From contig NC_057864.1 of the NCBI RefSeq assembly GCF_019393635.1, positions 474,234,617 through 474,298,616 of the forward strand: a stretch of 64,000 nucleotides of DNA, given 5' to 3'. The DNA is from Dromiciops gliroides. Lineage: Eukaryota > Chordata > Mammalia > Microbiotheria > Microbiotheriidae. Made by a program: the position numbers and the translations under genes. Shown here piece after piece: positions 43,085 to 53,572 of this stretch; within the stretch, counting starts at the first letter, position 1; every line of letters begins with the position of its first letter. The notes under the pieces were generated by a model. That model made no database searches, was not told the origin of the DNA, and was given only the letters and a program-made list of their open reading frames with translations.

Positions 43085-43925
43085 TAACAGGACACCGTAT
43101 GAATAAAAATCATTATCATCATTATTCCTCTCATAGTCGTCATTATCATCATTATTATATTCTCACCATAATCATCATCATGTTATTATTCTCATCATTA
43201 TTCTTATACTCATCTCCTCATTATTATATTCTCACCATAATCATCACCATCATTATTATTCTCATCATCATCACTCTTATACTTATCTCCTCCTCCTCAT
43301 TATTATATTCTCACCATCATTGTCAGCATCATCATTATTCTCATCATCATCAGCATCATTGGTATTCTTATACTTACCTCCTCCTCATTATTTTTATATT
43401 CTCACCATAATCATCATCGTTATTATTCTAATCATCATTATTCTCATCAGCATCATTATTATCCTCCTCATCATTATTATATTATTGCCATAATCTTCAT
43501 CATTATTCATCATAATTGACATTATTAATCTCATCATCGTCATCGTTATTAATTTCTCACCATCATCATCATCATCATTATTATTCTCATCATCATTCTA
43601 TTCTTACCACCATTATTATTCTCATCACCATCATCATTCTCATTGCCATCATTGTCATCATCATTCTTCTTATTTCATCATCTTCATTATTATTCTCATC
43701 ACCATCTATTCTCACCACCATTATTATTCTCATCACCATCATCATTCTCATTGCCATCATTGTCATCATCATTCTTCTTATTTCATCATCATCATTATTA
43801 TTCTCATCACCATTCTATTCTCACCACTATTATTATTCTCATCACCATCATCATTCTCATTGCCATCATTGTCATCATCATTCTTCTTATTTCATCATCA
43901 TCATTATTATCACTATCATTAATAG
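43085..43925 (+). repeat. Triplet-repeat minisatellite with 108-bp higher-order unit
   Basis: About 840 bases of ATC/ATT/CTC triplets. The left part has irregular units marked by tctcaccat at 43161, 43230, 43309 and 43400. The right part has three near-identical units of 108-109 bases starting near 43600, 43708 and 43817. Because the units are close to multiples of three, all frames read as His/Ile/Ser-rich runs. These are not genes. Confidence 0.93.
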
Positions 43926-44024
43926 CATCACACCCCCAAACCTGTTCGGCCATTAGGATGGTCTGGCTAAGAGGAAGGTGTTTCACATTTTAGAGTATTT
44001 TCTCTCTTCAGTGTCTCAATCCCC

Positions 44025-44335
44025 TTTCAACATGTCTGTGGGCAGCATCTCAGACATTCCTGGGGTTCTTAATTGGAATAAAACAGTTTGCTCTGGTCAC
44101 CTTGCATTTGCAAAGTGAAGAATTTCATTAAAAAGAGAGCCTCTGCAGCATACATTTTTTTAAAAAAGGGCAAGAATTCCAAGAAAGAGTCCAAATACCA
44201 TCTGCACCAAGCAAGAGGAAATGGCAGGTTTTGCTATGGAAGTAGCTCCCTTGCAGGATTATAAAAAGTATGAATCAACAATCATGTCCAGTAATTGTCC
44301 ATATTAATTAATGTAGGAAAGGGAGCCTCAGTCCA
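44025..44335. other. AT-rich unique island (candidate conserved element)
   Basis: gggttcttaattggaataaa, tgcatttgcaaagtgaagaa, gtccatattaattaatgtag. No repeat signature. Confidence 0.35.
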
Positions 44336-44469
44336 TTATTGTGTCCCAAAGGACACTGAGAAAGAAGAACATCTGCATGGTCTGGGAGGATGGAGTCAGG
44401 GATGGAGGGCAGAATCATGGGATCATAGATTAAGATCCTAGGAGGATTTGAATTCAGATCCTCTGACTC

Positions 44470-44800
44470 CAGAACTAGTTTGCCTATCAGATTAATGAAA
44501 GGAATACAGATTTCAGTACACTGTAAAGAAGAACTTTTGCATAGTTAGGGTAACCTAAAAGGAGAATGGGCTGGGCTGATTCTTAGGGTAGTGAGCTCAT
44601 TGGCATGGAGAGTATTCAAGCAGAGACTGGAAAACCATCCACCCAGGAGGATTAGGCTATTACAATAGTTGTGGTAAAAGTTAATGGGAGCCAGGTGAGG
44701 GTGACCAGAATGCATGTGGAAGAGAGAGATGGGAAAGCATTCCCAAATGGGACAGAAAGTTGGACATAATGACCCTCCAGTATCCATTCCAAATGTAAGA
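44470..44800. repeat. L3/CR1 end (plus) joined to L2-like piece (minus)
   Basis: 44470-44640 has gaagaacttttgcatagtta and gagagtattcaagcagagac (L3 sense). 44645-44800 has aggctattacaatagttgtg, which resembles reverse L2. Boundaries uncertain. Confidence 0.45.
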
Positions 44801-44844
44801 CTTTATTCACTGGCTTCAAAAATGTTCTTGGGGTAAGAAGACAG

Positions 44845-45265
44845 CAGGTTGAATCTAAGCCATATCATGGCTCTGTTGGGTGACTTTGCATAAATCACTT
44901 GCTGTCTATGAGCTTGTCATTTTGGAATGGAAATAATGATGCTTTGTGCCCGATGCCAGGATCAAATGAGAACATGTATACACATTCCTTATAATGTACA
45001 GCTTACCTAGAGATGAGTTTGCAATTTTTCTTCTCCCTGGAGTGTAAGTAGTTAGCCAATGCTAAATAAAGGAAACATCAACCCGGGAACCAATTTGGAA
45101 ACAGTATTGGATCAGAAATGAGAGGAAAGAGGTTCCACCACTTAGTAGCTGTGTGACCTTGGGCAATTCACTTTTCGGGGCTTCAGTTTCCTCATCTGTA
45201 AAGTGGAAGATTTTGGACTAGAGGAGCTGTTAGGCCCCTTTCATCTTTAAAGCTATGACCGCACT
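44845..45265 (+). repeat. Two CORE-SINEs
   Basis: 44845-45005 (gggtgactttgcataaatca, gatgccaggatcaaatgaga). 45105-45265 (gctgtgtgaccttgggcaat, cctcatctgtaaagtggaag). Confidence 0.72.
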
Positions 45266-45344
45266 TATTGAGCATCCCATTGTATGAGGGTGTCACTGTG
45301 CCACCTGCTAAGCTCCAGGAAGGAATTCCTTAATCACAGAGTAA

Positions 45345-45790
45345 TACATTACTTCAATTTATCTCAATAAATATTAATTTGGTTCCTAGTGTGGGAAGAG
45401 CACCATGGAAGAGGCTGAGACAAAGTTTAGACTAGACACAAAGTTTAGATAAGACATAGTCTGTCCCTCAGGAGTCAAATAAGGTTGCCCATCACCTGGT
45501 AGGAAGCCAGTTGCTTCTCATTACTGTGTTTTTCTCATAGTATTAAAGACCCTGGGACTAAAGAAGACCTTAGAGGTCTTGTAACAATAATAGCTAACAT
45601 TTAATGTGGCATTTAAGGTTTGTAAGGTGCTTTATAAGTATGATCTCACTTGATGCTCGTAACAATATTGGAAGGGAAATGCTATTATGGTCCCCTTGTA
45701 CAAATGAAGAAATTGAGGCTGAAAAAGGTTGTGAGCTATGAGGCTCTCACAGCTAATAAGTTTCTAAGGTAAGGTTTGAACTCTGGAACT
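45345..45790 (-). repeat. L2-like end then MIR
   Basis: 45345-45490 weak reverse L2 (atctcaataaatattaattt). 45575-45790 MIR in reverse (aataatagctaacatttaat, gtgctttataagtatgatct, aatgaagaaattgaggctga). Confidence 0.6.
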
Positions 45791-46017
45791 GTTTCCTCCT
45801 CTGTAAAAATGAGGGGATTGGACTAGAGCAGAGACTCAACCTGTGACCTGTGAGCTTTCTTCTAAAACACAATGACCTCTGTGCTTTAATATGATCGGTT
45901 CCCCATAGATTTTAGTTTACTGATTTAAAAACATGATTCTGTAAAAGGATCCATGGACTTCACCAGACAGACAAAGGAGTCCATGTGACAAAAAAGAAAA
46001 GGTTAAGAATGCCTGAC
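45790..46017 (+). mobile_element. hAT-like MITE in a CORE-SINE tail, copy 1
   Basis: 45790-45834 is a CORE-SINE 3' piece (ctgtaaaaatgaggggattg). The MITE runs 45835-46017 from cagagactcaacctg to the roughly complementary ggttaagaatgcctg. It shares ggactt-ccagac and aaaggagtccatgtgac-type words with the copies at 54.4 and 61.9 kb. Confidence 0.68.
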
Positions 46018-46020
46018 ATA

Positions 46021-46169
46021 AAGGGGCAGCTAGATGGTGCAGTGGATAGAGCACTGGCCCTGGATTCAGGAATACCTGAGTTCAAATCCGGCCTCAGACA
46101 CTTGACACTTACTAGCTGTGTGACCCTGGGCAAGTCACTTAACCCCCATTGCCTGCAAAAAAAAAAAAA
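46021..46169 (+). repeat. WSINE1-like SINE at the edge of hAT copy 1
   Basis: aaggggcagctagatggtgc to an A run. agaatgcctgacata is duplicated at 46006-46020 and 46170-46184, so the SINE inserted at the right end of the MITE. Confidence 0.95.
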
Positions 46170-46185
46170 AGAATGCCTGACATAG

Positions 46186-46375
46186 CAGATGGCACCAGAC
46201 TTGGGGTGAGGAGACCCTTGTTCAAAATCCACCTCAGAGAAGTGTTTATTATCTGTGTGACTCTGAAGGTCACTTCACCTCTCTGGGCCTCAGTTTCCTT
46301 ATCTGTAAAATGGGGCAGTAGGACAAGATGGCTTCTGAGGGCTCCTCCAGCTCCAAGTATATGATCCTGTGAACA
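46186..46375 (+). repeat. CORE-SINE with CR1/L3-like tail
   Basis: gcagatggcaccagacttgg, gtgtgactctgaaggtcact, cttatctgtaaaatggggca, gggctcctccagctcc. Confidence 0.78.
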
Positions 46376-46563
46376 ATAGCCATGGCAAGAACAACAATAA
46401 AAGGAAACTGAAGATATTGTAACTATGATGACCAAAGCTATTCCCTGAAAACAGGAAAAAAGGCAGCTCCCTCCCTTATTAGAAGTGCTGAACCATGGGT
46501 GTAGAAGATAGCTTATCCTCTCTGACTTGCCTGATAGAGTGATCAGTTTAGAGGAAATGCTTT

Positions 46564-46566
<3 letters not shown>

Positions 46567-46641
<75 letters not shown>
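46567..46641 (+). repeat. (CT)n microsatellite
   Basis: About 37 uninterrupted CT units, followed by a C run. Confidence 0.96.
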
Positions 46642-46642
<1 letters not shown>

Positions 46643-46950
46643 CCCCTGCCTCTTTCTTCATGTCTTCCCTCATTTCTTTATCAATTCCCCTTCCCTTCCT
46701 TCCTCCCTCACTCCTTCCTCCTCCCTTTATTCCTTCCTTCTTTCCTTCCTTCCCTTTTTTTTCCATGCCTCCTTCTTTCTGTCTTTTTCCTTCCTTCATC
46801 ATTCCCTCCTTTTCTTTCTTCCTTCCAACCTTTCTTCCTCTCTTATTCCCTCCTTCTTGCCTTCCTTCCTTCTTCTCTTCCCCTCCTCCTTCCTTCCATC
46901 TTTCCTTCCTTCCTTTCTTCCCTCCCTCTTGCCTTCCCTCCCTCTTTTCT
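46642..46950 (+). repeat. Pyrimidine tract (CCTT/CCCT)n
   Basis: About 300 bases of C and T with few purines, built from ttccttcc, ccctcctt and similar. Arg/Glu/Lys-rich (minus) and Ser/Leu/Pro-rich (plus) frames here are artefacts. Confidence 0.92.
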
Positions 46951-47011
46951 GGTAGTTTCCTTGGTAAGGGAAGGAAAAGTAATATATTTAGATAAGAAAG
47001 TGATAGATAGA

Positions 47012-47130
47012 TCAAAAGTAGCATTGGTTTGGGAGTCAAAGAGGGTAGAATCAAACCCTCCCCATAATACTCGCTGTTTCAGTGTCATTGGACAAGTTAT
47101 TTAACCTTTCTAGCCTAGAAGAGCACTGAA
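47012..47130 (+). repeat. CORE-SINE remnant
   Basis: agcattggtttgggagtcaa, attggacaagttatttaacc. Confidence 0.5.
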
Positions 47131-47214
47131 GTCCCTTCCTATGATGCAAATAAAAATTTTTAAATGGCCATTATTGCAAGTGCCTTAAAAAAATCAATCA
47201 AAAGAATAATTACG

Positions 47215-47690
47215 CCCCATCTCCCATGATTTTAACTTTTCTGTAATTCCAAGCCGAGACCATTCAAAGGAGACTCTGCTCTGGTACAGACATGAATTGT
47301 GAATTATGGGAATTTGTCAGTATCAGCAATGCTCATGGTCTGGCCTGTAAGTCTATAAGATATTAGAAAGGAAACCTCTTTTGACATCTTAGAAAATGTT
47401 TAGATTAATCAAATATTAAGGCTTGCTCCCTGCTTCTACTGAAGGGCTGAGATATATCTTGTCTGCTTAGGAAAGGTTTTGGTGAATTCCCGTGCTTTCC
47501 TAGCAATAGCAAATGGTAAATTGCATAGGTGCCATATTGGTATGTTTAATTGGTGGAAATACCTTAATTAGCCTATTTTTCTTTTTAATAGACATTTCCC
47601 AACTGGGAAAACAATAAGGAGGATCAATTTTGCTGGCATCTTATTTGATGGAAAAATTCTCTCTGGCTCTTCTTCTGCTGGCTCAGAAGT
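47215..47690. other. AT-rich unique island (strong candidate conserved element)
   Basis: No repeat signature across about 470 bases. Words such as ggtatgtttaattggtggaa, taccttaattagcctatttt and tagattaatcaaatattaag. Lies directly upstream of the ST13 retrocopy insertion. No coding support. Confidence 0.42.
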
Positions 47691-47721
47691 GATTTCTCTA
47701 ATGCTCACTTATTTAATATAG

Positions 47722-49319
47722 TCTCCCGGCCCCTGGCTACTCCCAACATGCACGGCAGAAAGTTTAATAAGCTCCGTGACTTCATCAGGCTCTGCCAGCA
47801 GGACCCAGACCTCCCGAACATGGACCACACTGGGTGGAGGGGATGAGTGGTAAATTCCCACCTGCTCCACATAAAACTAAATCAGAAGAATCAAGGGGGA
47901 AAAACTCAAAGTAAGAAAGCAAAGGAAGTTCCAATGCCAGAATAACCAGAAAGGGAAGAAAGGGATGGAGAAATTTACAATGAAGGAGTGAATGAAGTGG
48001 ATGTGGGTTCCCCTTAAGAAATGGGAGATGGAATTGTAGAGATGACAAGGAAGATGATGATCAGGCTCATGAAAAGAGGGCGGTGCCCACTGATGCCCTA
48101 AATAGTGGTGAACTTCAGAGACCTATTGAATTATTCACATTAGACTGCATTCTCCTTTGGTCATTTTGTGTACCAAGAAAGCCAGTGTGTTTATGAAACT
48201 ACCAAAGCCCAATGCTGCCAGCAGAGACTGTGACAGAGCAATTGAAATAAACCTTGACTCTGCTCAGCCTTACAAGTGTCAAAGGAAAGACTCCTTGGCC
48301 ATTGGGAGGAGTTGGCCTGTGATCCTGCCATAGCTTATAAATTGGACTAAGATGAAGATACCAGGATTTGCTGAAGGAAATATAACAAAGGGCCCGGAAG
48401 ATTGGTGAACATTAGTGAAAATGGGAAAGAAAATGTGAGGAGGGAGAGCTCAAAGAACAGAGTGAAGACTTGAGAGGACTGTGAGCTAGCACAAAGGGAG
48501 GAAGCAGCTCAGAGAACTGGGAGAGTTCAGTTTGGCTCTCGTCCTGGTTTTCCTAAAGGCTTGTCTGGTCTAAGAGGGGTCATGCCTGGGATGGTAAGAA
48601 TGTCAGAGCTCAGGGAAATTCTTAATGACCCAGAAGTGCTTGCATCCATTCAGGCTCCAGAAAACTTCAGGTGGTGTTCCAAAACGTGGTGAAGAACCCC
48701 GCATAGATAGGTCCAAATATCAGAGCAATCCAAAGGTTATGAATCTCATCAACAAATTGGCTGCCAAATTTGGAAGTCAAACACAAGGGCCTTTTTAACA
48801 AATAAAGCCTTTACTGAAGTCAAAACAACCCAGATCACTTTCAATGGGCCTCATTCACAACAATACAAACAAAATGTGCCTCTGACCTTCTGGTGAAGAA
48901 AGCTAGGATGCTTTGGGAATAATCTTCCCCTCCTCTGCCCCCAGTGAAACAGAACATTTTACAGTGATTGGCTGACCATTAGTCTATCAAACAATGCTGC
49001 CCTCCTCAGAATCACAAACTTGAGAAACATTAAGCATTTTTCAAAAACATTAAACTTACTTAAAGAAGAAAGGGAAGGTAGTGCATAGAATTATTTTCTT
49101 TACCAATCATAATAGTTTTCCCTTGGACTTAATTAGATGTCAGGCTGAGAAAGAAGAGACTCATATTAAACATTTCTTATCCAGTCAAGGAGAAAAATTG
49201 ACCCAATCAGATAGGACTGAATATTCCTCATTTGACTGTGTAAAATTTGAAATGGGTTCATGACTATTGGGGCATTTTGATTTTCTTTTTAAATTCTGAT
49301 GAGCTTTTTAAAAAAAAAA
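47722..49319 (+). pseudogene. ST13: ST13 (Hip, Hsc70-interacting protein) processed pseudogene
   Basis: A contiguous intronless copy of the ST13 mRNA. Start codon at 47748: MHGRKFNKLRDFIRLCQQDP matches the Hip N-terminus (M-x-x-RK-x-N-x-LR-x-F-x3-C-x-QDP). About 24 coding bases are missing near 47828, then WVEGMSGKFPPAPHKTKSEE follows in another frame. The TPR part reads [15 protein letters not shown] (48096-48140) and later [13 protein letters not shown] and [19 protein letters not shown] (about 48183-48275). The GGMP-like region is compressed (about 48530-48600), then [13 protein letters not shown], and the C-terminus SKYQSNPKVMNLI with KLAAKFGSQT at 48711-48783. Several frameshifts and in-frame stops lie between these blocks, so no Hip protein can be made. 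After the stop, a ctctgaccttct-type segment and cattttacagtg resemble the ST13 3' UTR as I remember it, and an A10 run at 49310-49319 is a likely poly(A) remnant. Hip binds the Hsp70 ATPase domain; ST13 is known to leave many retrocopies in mammals. Confidence 0.93.
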
Positions 49320-49340
49320 TACCTATTTTAATGATAATAA

Positions 49341-49578
49341 TTTTGTTGTTATTCAGTTGTGTCCAACTCTCCGTGACCCCAATTGGAGTTTTCTTGACAG
49401 AGATACTGGAGTAGTTTGCCATTTCCTTCTCCAGTTCATTCTACAGATGAGGAAACTGAGGCAAACTGGGTTAAGTGACCTGTCCAGGATCATAGAATTA
49501 GTGTCTGAGGCCATATTTGAATTTAGGTCTTCCTGTCTCCTGGCCAAGTGTTCTATTCACCATGCCATCCAGCTACCC
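49341..49578 (-). repeat. MAR1-type SINE, full length
   Basis: gttgttattcagttgtgtcc, gttttcttgacagagatact, gatgaggaaactgaggcaaa, ccatccagctaccc end. Begins about 20 bases after the ST13 poly(A) remnant. Confidence 0.92.
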
Positions 49579-49822
49579 AGTAATAAAAATAACACTTACT
49601 ATGTGCCAGAACTTTACAGTTATCATTTCATTTGATCCACACAACAACCATGAAAGGTAAGTGCTATTATGATCCCCATTTAACATATGAGGAAACTGAG
49701 GTAAACAGAGGTTAAGTGACTTGCCCAAGGTCATACAGCTAGTGAATATCTGAGGAAAAAATTAAACTCAGGTATTAGTGACTTCAAGGTCCAGCACTGC
49801 ATCCTTTGGGCCACCTGGTTTC
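49579..49822 (-). repeat. MIR (L2-tailed), full length
   Basis: acacttactatgtgccagaa, gatccacacaacaaccatga, gaggaaactgaggtaaacag, gggccacctgg end. Confidence 0.85.
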
Positions 49823-49984
49823 CAATTTTGATGGCAAAACCAAATGTAGAACCACCAATGGACTTGAGCAGAAACTAGAGTTGCCCTCAGCCATTTTAAC
49901 AAGTGTTCTCCCCCATGCCCACACATGAGAAAGTCGGATGTTGTGGGTAGAAAGAGAACAGCCAAGTCCCGCATTGTGATGCAG

Positions 49985-50308
49985 GGCATGCATTGGAGGA
50001 ATGCTTCTGTAAGTTTAGATCATTACTAGGTAACCTTTGCTCCTCTGCTGTCCAATACATCACGGTAAGACAATCGTTTGTATTTCTGCTCTGGGAAAGA
50101 AAGGAGGAAGGTCCTTTTCTTTCTCCATGGATATGTTCTGATTTCCTTTCCTCAGCAACAGACATCTGCTCTCTCTTGGGGACATATTTTCCATTATTTT
50201 CCACAGTCAATTTCCCCCCTGATTTTATTGGGTTAAAAATAGCTCTCATGCAGTCAATATTACCAAAGGCTGCCTTTCAGACAAGCATTGCTGAATGCTT
50301 GGTTTAAT
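49985..50308. other. Unique island (candidate conserved element)
   Basis: No repeat signature; ttttattgggttaaaaatag and gcagtcaatattaccaaagg are typical AT-rich constrained-style words. Inference only. Confidence 0.33.
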
Positions 50309-50329
50309 GTATGTATGTATATGTGTACA

Positions 50330-50360
<31 letters not shown>

Positions 50361-50426
50361 GTATATATATGTGTCCACACATATAAATGTATATGTGTGT
50401 GCATTTGTGTATATTTTTATATATTA
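50308..50426. repeat. TG/TA microsatellite, left part
   Basis: atgtatgtatatgtgtacat and similar words. Continues after the inserted SINE. Confidence 0.88.
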
Positions 50427-50676
50427 GGGACAGATAGATGGCACAGTGGATAAAGCACCGAATCTAGAGTCAGGAAGATCTGAGTTCAAATCTGACCTCA
50501 GATATGTTCTAACTCTCACGTGACCCTGGGCAAGTAACTTAACCTCTATTGGTCTCAATTCCTCATCTGTAAAATGGGGATACAATGAAGAAGTCAATGG
50601 CAAACACCCCAGTATCTTTGCCAAAAAAACTCCATGTTCTTTCCATGAGTCGAATGTGACTGAACAACAACAAATA
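50427..50676 (+). repeat. MAR1-type SINE inside TG/TA microsatellite
   Basis: gggacagatagatggcacag, cgtgaccctgggcaagtaac, ccagtatctttgccaaaaaa, gtgactgaacaacaacaaat. Confidence 0.92.
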
Positions 50677-50889
50677 GGTATGTTTACATATATATGTTTA
50701 TGTATATATATACACATATATGTGTATGCATGTATATATATGTGTGTGTGCATTGTATATGTGTGTATATACACACATATATTTCTATATTATATTTCCA
50801 TATTATATTTCTATATTATGTAAGGGGGTATGTGTGTATACACACATATATACATATGTATGGGTGTATGTTGTATATATACAGATATA

Positions 50890-50981
<92 letters not shown>

Positions 50982-50985
50982 ACCT
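50677..50985. repeat. TG/TA microsatellite, right part
   Basis: Long alternating TATATA core (about 50908-50954) between a TG run on the left and a CA run (50955-50981) on the right, giving a self-complementary (TG)n(TA)n(CA)n layout. Confidence 0.93.
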
Positions 50986-51184
50986 TAACTTCTCACTTGG
51001 CCAAAAATTCCATGCTTTTTCAATGGGACCCTGAGCCCCCTAACATTGCTTACTGTGTTTTAAAATTTGGAGAAAGTCCCTTTTTTGACTTGGGAAATAT
51101 CCCTTAAAAACTAAATTTGAATTAATCTTTCCACTTTGGGGAAGGAGGGCACAAAGATTGGATTAATGGCTACATAAACACGCA

Positions 51185-51485
51185 GGTGAACTTGGCTATA
51201 TGATCCAATATTTTTAAAATGTGATTTATAGATTCGATTTGTGATTCAGTATCTAAAGCCTGACTCTCAGGGTAGAGAGTGCATTTCAAATATTAATGGG
51301 GGGTCTAAATCTGTTTTCTTTTTCAGTTCAACCTTTTGCACTCAAAATTCATGAGTGTTTATTGATTTAGGCAACCTTCCCAGGACACCTACACTGTGGG
51401 TTCTTTTTGTTCAATTTTAATATGCCCTGCCTTATCAATTATTAACCGGCTAAAGTGAACGCCACATAAATCTCCTGCTCTGACC
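51185..51485. other. AT-rich unique island (candidate conserved element)
   Basis: tttatagattcgatttgtga, ccttatcaattattaaccgg, cacataaatctcctgctctg. No repeat signature. 50986-51184 and 51486-51654 are unassigned. Confidence 0.35.
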
Positions 51486-51654
51486 AAAGAGAATGGCTCA
51501 GGTTGTTGTTGGGTTTTTCCTGGAAATGTAGTGTGTGGAGGCACCGAGGGACTTAGAAGCCCAAAGCTTCACACAGAAGGCATCAGGGTATGTGGGAATC
51601 CCAGCTGATTTCTTGAGTTCTGCAGTGAGGGGATATACAGGAAGCTAACTTTAG

Positions 51655-52020
51655 TCCAATCCAATTCAACAATCTTTTTTAAAAGTATATTTATTACTGG
51701 CTTTTGTCTTTGCACCACAATTTCCCATACCCAGCCCCAGAATGAATTCTTGTGACAAAAGAAATTAATCAAAAATATACATACCGATGCAGAAAGCTTG
51801 TCTGACTATGTATACGTTATTCAGGTTTTTCAGTCTCTCTCCATCCCTCCTCTGTGAGGGAGGGTGTACCTTCGCCTTCTCCCAGAATGTCTTTTTTCTC
51901 CCTCCATTATCCAGAGTTCAACTTCCTTGGATGATCTTTTTTTAAAAAATTCTGATAGCTTTTGTTCTTATATTATCTCTATTTCCTATCATCCCCTCCC
52001 CCATCCTTCATAACAAAGAA
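51655..52020 (-). repeat. LINE 3'-UTR-like fragment
   Basis: T-rich start (atcttttttaaaagtatatt), then a gaggaggg-type block in mixed AT-rich sequence and a C/T-rich block near 51990. Layout resembles marsupial L1 3' ends read in reverse. Family uncertain. Confidence 0.35.
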
Positions 52021-52029
52021 CCAAAAAAA

Positions 52030-52115
52030 AGTCAGTCAATAAACATTTATAAAGTGCCTACTATGCACCAGGCTTACAGGCACTGTGTTAAGCACTGGGG
52101 ATACCAAAAAAAAGG
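52030..52115 (-). repeat. L2 LINE 3' end
   Basis: aataaacatttataaagtgc, ctactatgcaccaggcttac, taagcactggggataccaaa. Confidence 0.82.
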
Positions 52116-52307
52116 GGAAGGGGAGAATAGTTCAGTAAAACTAAGAAATACATTCAACTAAGTCTGGCAGTATTGTGTAATACTCCACTCTCATAGTCCC
52201 TGCTTGTGCCAAGAAGGAAAGGAAGTTCATTTTCCTCATATCTTCTTTGGGGCCGACCTTGATCACTATAATTCCATAGCATTTATTTTCTCCCCCTAAC
52301 CCCACTC

Positions 52308-52432
52308 CAAACAATCATTTATTAAACACCTGCTAGACACTGAGCTAGACTCTGTATATACAAAAACCAAAATTAAACAGTCCCTTCCCCTGGAGCAGTT
52401 TACTCTCTAGGGGGGTGGGAGAGAGATAAACA
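52308..52432 (-). repeat. L2 LINE 3' end
   Basis: catttattaaacacctgcta, tgagctagactctgtatata, gagcagtttactctctaggg. Confidence 0.78.
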
Positions 52433-53395
52433 ACAAGTTCAAGGAAAGGTATGTAAGAACTAAACCAGCATTTTGCATACATGTACAATCTGTCTAGGTA
52501 ACCCTTCCCTCCCCAGCTTTCCAAGTTAATGAGGGTTCCCAGAAAGATGCAGTATACTCCTAGTATCTATGGCAACTGAGGAGACTTTACCAAGCATTCC
52601 CAAGGACCCATGATGTTTGAACTTGGCATTAGAGAAAACCCTAGGAAGAAGGACATGGAAAATCCATCTTGGCTGAACTATGTAGACCAATAGGGAGGAC
52701 TGGAGGGTCAGGTACGGTGGACTGTCACCTGACACTCTGCTCATTGTGTCCTGTACTGTGCAGGTTGCCGTCCAAGGCTGTAGCAATTGGGAATGGTGAG
52801 TAATGCCAATGGATGCTTCTGATTATGGAGTGAGCCACACCCATGCTGAGTCCTCCCACTTGATCCTGGGTAGGAAGTGACCCTCTATTACTCTCTGATG
52901 TTCCTCCCTCTGAGACCACAAAGGAGAGGAATCAAGGGGAAAGATGCTTGTTTTGCTCCCTACTGGCTGTAATACTCCTTCCTTGTCCCCCAAACCATTT
53001 GGACCAAGCTAAATAGCTTGTTTTCCTTATTACTTAAAAGTGAACACCAAATTCTGACTGGCCTTGGCCCATATCTGTAGAGAGAAAATGGTTCACCCTT
53101 AAAGAGAGAAGAGGCATATTTACTGTTTACTCTGAGGTGAGGTGGGGAGAAGGTCCTGAATCTCCATTGCTGAAAGTATACAAATCATCATGATATTGTT
53201 GAATTCTAAGAAATCATAAAAATAAATCCAAGAACACTCCTCGGCCGGGGGGGGGGGTGATGACGGCTGGGGAAGTCACTACAGATGCGATTTTCAGGGG
53301 GACCATCTGTATGTAGCCACTTAGATAGCTGAAGGGACTGCTGGGATCCACTCATCTTACAAATGAGGAAACCGAAGCTCAAGAAAGTTGAGTCA
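52433..53395. other. Unassigned interval
   Basis: No recognised repeat or coding exon for most of about 960 bases. Short reading frames on the minus strand (52526-52786, 52725-52919) have no known domain. A G run lies at 53247-53257 and a weak reverse MIR piece at 53340-53395. Confidence 0.35.
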
Positions 53396-53572
53396 TTCAT
53401 AGGATCATAGATCTAGAGCTAGAAGAGAACTCAGAGGTCATTTAGTCCAACCCTTTCCTTTTACAACTGAGGAAACTGAGTCCCAGGGAGGTCTTACTCA
53501 AGATCATAAAGTCCATAATCATCAGAGACAGGTTTTGAACTGGGGTCCTCTGACTCCAGAATCATAGCTTCC
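53396..53572 (-). repeat. MIR3-like SINE
   Basis: gatctagagctagaagagaa, ctcagaggtcatttagtcca, gaggaaactgagtcccaggg, ggttttgaactggggtcctc; abuts a C run. Confidence 0.78.

Noticed and set aside
39825-43925. Regularly spaced repeats resembling an array
   Set aside because: Triplet and minisatellite repeats without spacers; CRISPR arrays are not expected in a mammalian nuclear sequence.
43057-43956. His/Ile/Ser-rich open frames
   Set aside because: Direct translation of the triplet minisatellite; all three frames read similarly.
9379-46232. A peptide with LSDLPRVTQLVSVKCLRP recurring at 9.4, 21.8, 27.3, 40.1 and 46.1 kb
   Set aside because: It is one reading frame of the WSINE1-like antisense strand, not a protein family.
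46548-47054. 168-codon Arg/Glu-rich frame and matching Ser/Leu/Pro-rich frames
   Set aside because: Translation of the CT and pyrimidine tracts.
49060-49300. AT-rich segment first read as a conserved non-coding island
   Set aside because: It lies between the ST13 C-terminal codons and the A10 run and fits the 3' UTR of the retrocopy.
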